Source of the DNA: CAG-273 sp051891195
Lineage (GTDB): Bacteria > Bacillota > Clostridia > TANB77 > CAG-508
DNA length: 10,735 nt
Direction of reading: 5' to 3'
Assembly: GCA_051891195.1 (NCBI GenBank)
Contig: JBJFEZ010000027.1
Location: 1 to 10,735 of the forward strand
Shown: positions 5,774-10,735 of the stretch, piece after piece
How the letters are laid out: each line of letters opens with the position of its first letter
Numbering within the stretch: position 1 is the first letter of the stretch
Made by a program: the position numbers and the translations under genes
Notes under the pieces: model-generated
The model's input: only the letters and a program-made list of their open reading frames with translations
Told to the model about the DNA's origin: nothing
Database searches by the model: none

Positions 5774-7210
5774 TTATTTTAACTGTAACATATCTATAGT
5801 ACTTTTTAAATCTTCAATAGCCCTATCTGCCAATTTAGAATATTTTAGCTTCTTATCTTTTATATTTTCTGGTAACTCTGGTAAAATACCAAAATTTGCA
5901 TTCATAGGTTGAAAATTGCTATTTTTAGTAGATATATATTGACTTAGTGCACCTATCATTGTTGTATTTGGAAAAATTATTTTTTTATCATTCTTTTTAT
6001 TATACTGATTAACAGCATTTAATGCAGATAATAATCCAGAAGAAATTGACTCTACGTATCCTTCTACACCTGTTATTTGCCCAGCAAAATATATATTTGC
6101 ATTTGATTTTAATCTGTATGTTGGTTCTAATAATTCACTTGAATTTATATATGTATTTCTATGCATTACACCATATTTTACAAAATCAGCATTTTGTAAC
6201 CCCGGTATCATACTAAACACTCTTTGTTGTTCTCCAAACTTTAAATTTGTTTGAAAACCTACCATATTAAACAAGTTACCTTGACTGTTATCTTGTCTTA
6301 ATTGAACAAGTGCATATGGTCTTTTGCCTGTTCTTTTATCTGTAAACCCTACTGGCTTCAATGGACCAAATCTTAAAGTATCAGTTCCTCTTTTTGCCAT
6401 AATTTCAATAGGCATACACCCTTCAAAAATCTCTCTTTTTTCAAAATTGTGTAATGTTACTACTTCTGCATTTACTAACTCTGTCCAAAAAGCTTCATAC
6501 TCTTCTTTATTCATAGGAAGATTTAAATAACTTACCGCATACTGCGTTTTTATTCTCTTTTCCCATTCCTCTATAGATTCATCTTTTTGTCTTTCTTGCT
6601 GATATCTTTCTCCCCAAAAGGCAATATTCATATCAATAGAATCTTTTTCAATAATTGGTGCTGCAGCATCATAGAAAAACAGTTTATCCTGACCGGTTAT
6701 GCTTAATATTTCATCAGATAATTTATTTGAAGTTAATGGGCCTGTAGCAATTATTACAATTCCATTTTCAGACATTTCTTGTAATTGGCTTTTTACATTT
6801 TCATCTATTAAAATATCATCAATGTTATTAACTACTTGTTTGCCAACTTCTTCCCTAATAATTTGTATATTTTCCATTTTTTCTAATTCTTCTGTTACTC
6901 TTTTTGAAAAAAGTTCTCTATCTACCGCTAGTGCTTGTCCTGCTGGCACAGCAGTTTCATCTGCTATTCGTATTAAAAGAGAATCTAATATTCTTAATTC
7001 TTCTTTTAGTAAACCACAAGCATTTGTATGTAAATTTGATTTAAATGAATTGCTACACACAACCTCTGCCAAATTTTTATTACTATGTGCCGGTGAAAAT
7101 TTTTCTGGCTTCATCTCATATAATTTTACTTTAATACCTCTTTTTGCTATTTGATATGCCGCTTCTGAGCCAGCTAGTCCGCCACCTATTACAGTAATAT
7201 ATTTTTCCAT
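5774..7210 (-). CDS. trmFO: tRNA (uracil-54-C5)-methyltransferase, folate- and FAD-dependent
   Basis: TrmFO makes 5-methyluridine (ribothymidine) at position 54 of tRNA, using methylenetetrahydrofolate as carbon donor and reduced FAD. The 478-aa product begins MEKYITVIGGGLAGSEAAYQ, whose GGGLAGSEAA (residues 9-18) is the FAD-binding Rossmann loop. The family signatures VVCSNSFKSN (51-60) and CMPIEIMAKRGTDTLRFGPL (265-284) hold the two conserved cysteines, C52 and C265 here, matching the catalytic pair C53/C226 of the Bacillus enzyme. The C-terminal segment FAGQITGVEGY is typical. At about 435 aa for the usual enzyme, this one carries extra residues, mainly a charged insertion near 203-224. 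I chose ATG at 7208-7210, with AAAGGAGAG (7217-7225) at good spacing; an ATG at 7231 lies upstream of that site and inside the SNF2 gene. The ribosome binding site overlaps the SNF2 stop codon, indicating coupled translation in one operon. Confidence 0.97.
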   Translation of the reverse strand: MEKYITVIGGGLAGSEAAYQIAKRGIKVKLYEMKPEKFSPAHSNKNLAEVVCSNSFKSNLHTNACGLLKEELRILDSLLIRIADETAVPAGQALAVDRELFSKRVTEELEKMENIQIIREEVGKQVVNNIDDILIDENVKSQLQEMSENGIVIIATGPLTSNKLSDEILSITGQDKLFFYDAAAPIIEKDSIDMNIAFWGERYQQERQKDESIEEWEKRIKTQYAVSYLNLPMNKEEYEAFWTELVNAEVVTLHNFEKREIFEGCMPIEIMAKRGTDTLRFGPLKPVGFTDKRTGKRPYALVQLRQDNSQGNLFNMVGFQTNLKFGEQQRVFSMIPGLQNADFVKYGVMHRNTYINSSELLEPTYRLKSNANIYFAGQITGVEGYVESISSGLLSALNAVNQYNKKNDKKIIFPNTTMIGALSQYISTKNSNFQPMNANFGILPELPENIKDKKLKYSKLADRAIEDLKSTIDMLQLK

Positions 7211-7223
7211 TTCATACTCTCCT

Positions 7224-10199
7224 TTATCCAAATAACTTCATAATATCTTCTTTAGATAATTGATTTATAAATGTGTTTTTAGTAGATAGCATATCATCTG
7301 CAAGTTTTGCCTTTTTTTGCTGTAATTCATATATTTTTTCTTCTATTGAGTTTTTGGTAATTAATTTATATACTTGCACATTGTTCTTTTGCCCTATTCT
7401 ATATGTTCTGTCTGTTGCTTGATTTTCTGCCGATAAGTTCCACCAAGGATCATAGTGTATTACAACATCTGCTCCTGTTAAGTTTAAACCTGTTCCTCCT
7501 GCTTTTAATGAAATTAAAAATACTTTTAGTTCTTTATCTTCATTAAATTTATCTACTAGTTCTATTCTTTCAGACACCTTAGTTTGCCCTGTTAGTTTTA
7601 AGTAAGATATTTTATTTAATTTTAATTCTTTTTCTATTTTTTCAAGCATAGATGTATAACCTGAAAATAGTAATATTTTATGCCCACTTTCTACTGTATT
7701 TTTAATAAGTTCTATGCATTGTAATAATTTGCTACTTTCTCCATCATAATCTTGTAAAAATAAATTAGGATGACAGCAAATTTGTCTTAATCTCATAAGT
7801 AATGCTAAAATTTTAATTTGACTATTTTCAAGTCCATTAATTTTTATCTCGTCCGTTATTTCTTTTTTAGCTGTGGCCAAATATGATAAATACACTTTTT
7901 GTTGTTCATCTTGCATTTCATTGTATAAAACACTAACAGTCTTATCTGGAAGTTCTGTTAAAACGTCTTTTTTTATTCTTCTTAGAACAAAAGGCTCTAT
8001 CATTTTCTTTAATCTTTCTAAGCAATCTTCATCTTCGCCTTTAACTATAGGTGTCTCATATAATTCCTTAAACTTACGGTATTTAAATAAATATCCTGGC
8101 ATTATATAATCAAAAATTGACCAAAGCTCTGATAAGGAATTTTCAATAGGAGTTCCTGTTAATGCAAATCTAGTTTTTGTTAATATTTTTTTTATTACTT
8201 TTGCATTTTGTGTATTATTATTTTTAATATATTGTGCTTCGTCTGCAATCATATATCTAAATAAAAAGGCTTTTTCTTCATAAATTTCAATATCTCTTTT
8301 TAACGAATCATATGATGTAATTATTAAGTCAAATTGCTCTATTTTAGCTATTTTTCTTGCTCTTTCAATAGCACTTCCACTAATTACACTTACCTTTAAA
8401 CTTGGAGCAAATTTATTTGCTTCATTAAGCCAATTTAACGTAAGTGAACTAGGGCACACAACCAAAGAAGGATTTTTATTTTCCTTGTTTTTATTAACAT
8501 AGTCTAATATTACCGCTAATATTTGAATAGTTTTTCCCAATCCCATATCATCTGCTAAAATTCCGCCAAATCCATATTGGTCTAGTGTTTTTAGCCATTG
8601 ATACCCTATTTTTTGGTATGTTCTTAAATTTGCATTTAAGTTTTTTGGTAGTTCAATTTTTGCATTATTAGAACTCTTTTGAAGATTATTAATCATTTTT
8701 TTATATGATGTATCTTCTTTTATTTCTACATTTTTTAGTTCTTCTAAACATCTTTGTAAGTAAAGTCCTCTATAGTTTTGTAAAGTAATTACTCCACCTT
8801 TTAAATTTGTATATTTTCCTTCTGAGTCAATATTTAAATTATCTAAAAATTTTAGAGTATCATTTTGCTTTAATTCTATGTAACTTCCATCTTTTAAACG
8901 GTGAAAAGTCTTTTTTAGTTTATATTTTTCCATTATTTCAGGCAAATCTGATAAATCAACATCTATTTGAGATAAATCTATTTGTAGTAAATTGTTTTCT
9001 ATTTTTACGCCTACAGAATTCATTTTTAAAGAATGAATTTCTTTTTTCTTAAAATTGTCTGTAGCTAACACCTCATATTTTTTCATATAGTCTTCTATCT
9101 CTTCAGACAAAAACTTATATATTTTATTTTCATCTACTAAAATTAACCTTGCATTATTTTTGTCTAGCATAAAGCCTGTTTGTATAAATTGATTTAAAGC
9201 TTCATTTTCCTTAATTATGTTTCTAGCAATGCTTATGTTTTGATTAATTAATGGATTAAATTCTTGTTTACCATAACAAAATTTTATATCTGCTATTATG
9301 TTGTTATTTTGGTCATAATCTAAATATATTTTAGTTCCTAATTTTTGTGGTATGTATTTTTCCTTTTTTTCTTTTGATAAACTACTTGTACTAACTTTTT
9401 CTTCTATTTTTGGTGCTATCATTGCAAAAAAGTTTGTTAATTCTTTTTCATCCATAATTATTTGATTTGTGTAATTTTTTCTTAGAACTTCTAATATTTT
9501 TAATGTGCTATCTTCAAATTCTTTAGTACATCTATATAAAGTTTGTGGAAATAATAGATATATATATTCTCTACCTTTTAAAATATCATATTCAAAAACA
9601 TCAATATTACTTTTTAGTTTAAATTTATTGTCTTCTAATTCTGTAATATTAAATATTATTTTGGGTTCTTCATTTGAAAAGTGTATAGTTTTTTCTACTG
9701 AATTTATTTGAAATAAGACATTTTTATCTTTTAAAATTTCAAAAATGTCATCTAAACCTGTATTTGATAACAAAATATTATCTGGTATAAAATTTCCCCT
9801 ATAATATGTATAATTGTTTGTAATTTCATTGCTATATTTTATAATTTCTGCATATTTTAATAAAAAAGATAATATTGAGCGAGACTCTTCTTCAAAAGCT
9901 TCTATACTATGTATAAAATTTAGTCTTGCTCCATATTGGTATGCTTCATTATTTAACATTTTTTCATAAAATTCCGGAAGATTTTTTAATTTATATAATT
10001 GTTTATCTCCAATTCTAAATTCTACTTTTAATTGCTTATTAAACTGATCATAAAAAAATTTAGGCACAATTCTTATGTTTTTAGAAACATTTTCTTCTGT
10101 TGTTTGAGTTTTATTTTCACTTTCAATAAAGGTATTTAATAATTGTTTAAACACCCTATGATTTTCTTTTTCACGGAATATATTTTGATTTTCTAACAT
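7224..10199 (-). CDS. SNF2-family (Swi2/Snf2) DNA-dependent ATPase / helicase-like protein
   Basis: SNF2 ATPases translocate along double-stranded DNA and remodel protein-DNA complexes; the bacterial members' substrates are mostly unknown. From the chosen start the protein is 991 aa. The C-terminal half holds the full helicase motif set: DDMGLGKT (550-557, Walker A), DEAQ (653-656, Walker B), TGTPIENS (681-688, motif III), ILLFSGYTSM (motif IV), SLKAGGTGLNL (897-907, motif V) and QATDRTYRIGQ (927-937, motif VI). The N-terminal 500 residues match the general layout of bacterial SNF2 proteins with an associated N-terminal region, but I see no SWIM-type CxC...CxH zinc motif, which many clostridial homologues carry. 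The ATG at 10197-10199 has AGGGGG six bases upstream and lies behind a strong promoter; the open frame extends to 10271 but that part precedes the promoter -10 box and overlaps a terminator. It forms an operon with trmFO. Confidence 0.95.
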   Translation of the reverse strand: MLENQNIFREKENHRVFKQLLNTFIESENKTQTTEENVSKNIRIVPKFFYDQFNKQLKVEFRIGDKQLYKLKNLPEFYEKMLNNEAYQYGARLNFIHSIEAFEEESRSILSFLLKYAEIIKYSNEITNNYTYYRGNFIPDNILLSNTGLDDIFEILKDKNVLFQINSVEKTIHFSNEEPKIIFNITELEDNKFKLKSNIDVFEYDILKGREYIYLLFPQTLYRCTKEFEDSTLKILEVLRKNYTNQIIMDEKELTNFFAMIAPKIEEKVSTSSLSKEKKEKYIPQKLGTKIYLDYDQNNNIIADIKFCYGKQEFNPLINQNISIARNIIKENEALNQFIQTGFMLDKNNARLILVDENKIYKFLSEEIEDYMKKYEVLATDNFKKKEIHSLKMNSVGVKIENNLLQIDLSQIDVDLSDLPEIMEKYKLKKTFHRLKDGSYIELKQNDTLKFLDNLNIDSEGKYTNLKGGVITLQNYRGLYLQRCLEELKNVEIKEDTSYKKMINNLQKSSNNAKIELPKNLNANLRTYQKIGYQWLKTLDQYGFGGILADDMGLGKTIQILAVILDYVNKNKENKNPSLVVCPSSLTLNWLNEANKFAPSLKVSVISGSAIERARKIAKIEQFDLIITSYDSLKRDIEIYEEKAFLFRYMIADEAQYIKNNNTQNAKVIKKILTKTRFALTGTPIENSLSELWSIFDYIMPGYLFKYRKFKELYETPIVKGEDEDCLERLKKMIEPFVLRRIKKDVLTELPDKTVSVLYNEMQDEQQKVYLSYLATAKKEITDEIKINGLENSQIKILALLMRLRQICCHPNLFLQDYDGESSKLLQCIELIKNTVESGHKILLFSGYTSMLEKIEKELKLNKISYLKLTGQTKVSERIELVDKFNEDKELKVFLISLKAGGTGLNLTGADVVIHYDPWWNLSAENQATDRTYRIGQKNNVQVYKLITKNSIEEKIYELQQKKAKLADDMLSTKNTFINQLSKEDIMKLFG

Positions 10200-10227
10200 A
10201 ATTATCCCCCTAATTTTACAAGGCATA

Positions 10228-10256
10228 ATTATATCACAATTTTTTATGAGTTTCAA
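10228..10256 (-). promoter_or_regulatory. Promoter of the SNF2-trmFO operon
   Basis: The -35 box TTGAAA (10251-10256) and a perfect -10 box TATAAT (10228-10233) are separated by 17 bp. Transcription should start near 10221, leaving a leader of about 22 bases with AGGGGG before the ATG at 10199. The position of this promoter rules out the upstream in-frame starts for the SNF2 protein. Confidence 0.8.
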
Positions 10257-10269
10257 GTGTATTAAGCAC

Positions 10270-10303
10270 AAAAACAGAGAAAAAGCGCCACGCTAGTGGG
10301 CGC
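10270..10303 (-). terminator. Intrinsic terminator of the right-edge gene
   Basis: On the transcribed strand GCGCC(C)AC pairs with GTGGCGC over a TAGC loop, with one bulged base, followed directly by TTTTTCTCTGTTTTT. This is a strong Rho-independent terminator at the end of the FGE-like gene's transcript, about 100 bases after its stop codon. It insulates the SNF2 promoter immediately downstream. Confidence 0.85.
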
Positions 10304-10353
10304 GTGACGCGTATCTTCGATTCGCTAAATTAGCCTCTTTAAACCAATTTAGC
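10301..10353 (-). other. Inverted repeats between the FGE-like gene and its terminator
   Basis: Two further palindromes lie in the 3' untranslated stretch. CGCGTGACGCG (10301-10311) is a perfect 11-bp odd palindrome next to the terminator stem, and its GCGTG can alternatively pair with CACGC of the terminator. GCTAAATT (10324-10331) and AATTTAGC (10346-10353) form a perfect 8-bp stem around 14 bases. The GC-rich part stands out from the AT-rich surroundings. DGR target genes commonly carry a hairpin or cruciform just downstream of the variable region, so these are candidates, but the loop size is not the canonical four bases. Confidence 0.45.
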
Positions 10354-10406
10354 ATAACTTCCTATTATATTTTCTTCTTCTAGTTTATCACCTACAGGAC
10401 TCAGTG

Positions 10407-10735
10407 CTACTTTATATAAAGTGTGAGGCGGAAAGAGATGTAGCCGAACCAGTTAGTCGCAATGTCGCTATTCCTGTAAGCTGTGCAGTAGCCGTTGTAT
10501 TGGTACCCCCCTCCTCTACGCACGCAAGGATAAGCATAACCGCTACCCGTGTAAGTGCAATATTCTGTGGTCCATTCATAAGTATTACTTGCCATATCGT
10601 ATATATTACATACTTTATCTGTTGTATCAGTTGTTCCAGTTTGCTCCCCTGTGTTTGCTAAACTACCTGTATTTTTTGAATTTTGTTTTGAATATGCTGT
10701 ATTACTAGAATATTTTTGTATAAATACTATTGCTG
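10407..10735 (-). CDS. C-terminal fragment of an FGE-sulfatase / C-type-lectin-like protein
   Basis: The reading frame is open to the right edge, so only the last 109 codons are seen. The visible part starts with a Ser/Thr/Asn/Gln-rich linker and then has NIYDMASNTYEWTTE, CVRRGGGYQ and WFGYISFRLTLYIK, matching the layout GN-x-WEWT ... RGGSW ... GFR of the formylglycine-generating-enzyme-like C-type-lectin fold. True catalysis is unlikely from this part alone; in many bacteria such domains end surface, pilin-like or phage proteins and bind ligands. The last 51 codons are compositionally unlike the rest: 21 end in C, against 3 of the 57 upstream codons, and they are rich in Tyr, Gly, Ser, Asn and Cys. 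This suits the variable region of a diversity-generating retroelement target. A terminator follows at 10270-10303. The N terminus, and so the location of the protein, is outside the window. Confidence 0.8.
   Translation of the reverse strand, partial: AIVFIQKYSSNTAYSKQNSKNTGSLANTGEQTGTTDTTDKVCNIYDMASNTYEWTTEYCTYTGSGYAYPCVRRGGGYQYNGYCTAYRNSDIATNWFGYISFRLTLYIK
10413..10562 (-). other. Candidate DGR variable region (VR)
   Basis: This stretch of about 150 bp codes for the end of the lectin-like fold and has many NNC codons (TAC, AAC, GGC, TGC, AGC, GAC, TTC, ATC), the set produced when AAC codons of a template repeat are randomised at adenines. The change in codon type is abrupt, near 10560, within one gene. 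Length, position at the 3' end of the gene and fold all fit known DGR targets. The template repeat and reverse transcriptase are not in this window, so the call rests on pattern alone. Confidence 0.5.

Noticed and set aside
7224..10199. SNF2 protein as part of an anti-phage defence system
   Set aside because: Some defence systems use SNF2-like ATPases, but here the gene is coupled to trmFO and no methylase, nuclease or other defence partner is visible.
10200..10271. In-frame upstream extension of the SNF2 protein by 24 residues
   Set aside because: It lies across the promoter (10228-10256) and the preceding terminator, has no ribosome binding site, and the ATG at 10199 has a clear one.
10293..10355. 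20-codon frame MLNWFKEANLANRRYASRAH after the FGE-like gene
   Set aside because: It begins with AGGAAG only two bases from the ATG and ends inside the terminator hairpin; too short and badly spaced to call a gene, although small peptides cannot be excluded.
10404..10661. Plus-strand open frame of 85 codons opposite the FGE-like gene
   Set aside because: It is the antisense shadow of the minus-strand frame, which shows recognisable family motifs; no promoter or ribosome binding site supports it.

Overview
The window suggests a low-GC member of the Firmicutes, most likely an uncultured Clostridia-type organism. The evidence is very AT-rich coding sequence, strong GGAGG-type ribosome binding sites, near-consensus TTGACA/TATAAT promoters with 17-bp spacers, an S12 protein carrying the Firmicutes-type insertion, and the folate-dependent tRNA methyltransferase TrmFO. 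Every supported gene is on the minus strand, so transcription runs from the right end to the left. The genus assignment is open.

Layout in transcription order. (1) At the right edge is the C-terminal part of a protein with the FGE-sulfatase / C-type-lectin-like signature (10735 to 10407), closed by a strong intrinsic terminator at about 10270-10303. Its last 51 codons switch abruptly to C-ending codons, with many Tyr, Gly, Ser, Asn, Asp and Cys residues, which looks like the variable region of a diversity-generating retroelement (DGR) target. (2) A near-consensus promoter (10228-10256) drives a SNF2-family ATPase (10199 to 7224), followed with translational coupling by trmFO (7210 to 5774). 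(3) Another near-consensus promoter (5697-5725) drives an unrecognised coiled-coil protein of 581 aa (5660 to 3915). (4) The classical str operon follows: rpsL, rpsG, fusA and the first 28 codons of tuf. It has its own promoter (3867-3895), and a long hairpin sits exactly at the predicted transcription start.

The str operon is unusual in having very wide spacers: 303 bp between rpsL and rpsG, 243 bp between rpsG and fusA, and 172 bp between fusA and tuf. The first two each hold one copy of a related element of about 125 bp that is an imperfect palindrome with terminal inverted repeats. Each copy abuts the stop codon of the preceding gene. tuf has an additional promoter of its own. rpsL, rpsG and fusA all start with GTG.

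The two most interesting points are the putative hypervariable C terminus at the right edge and the paired stop-codon-linked palindromes in the str operon. No reverse transcriptase or template repeat lies inside the window, so the DGR reading is an inference from codon pattern and domain type. No tRNA, rRNA, CRISPR array, transposase or integrase was seen.
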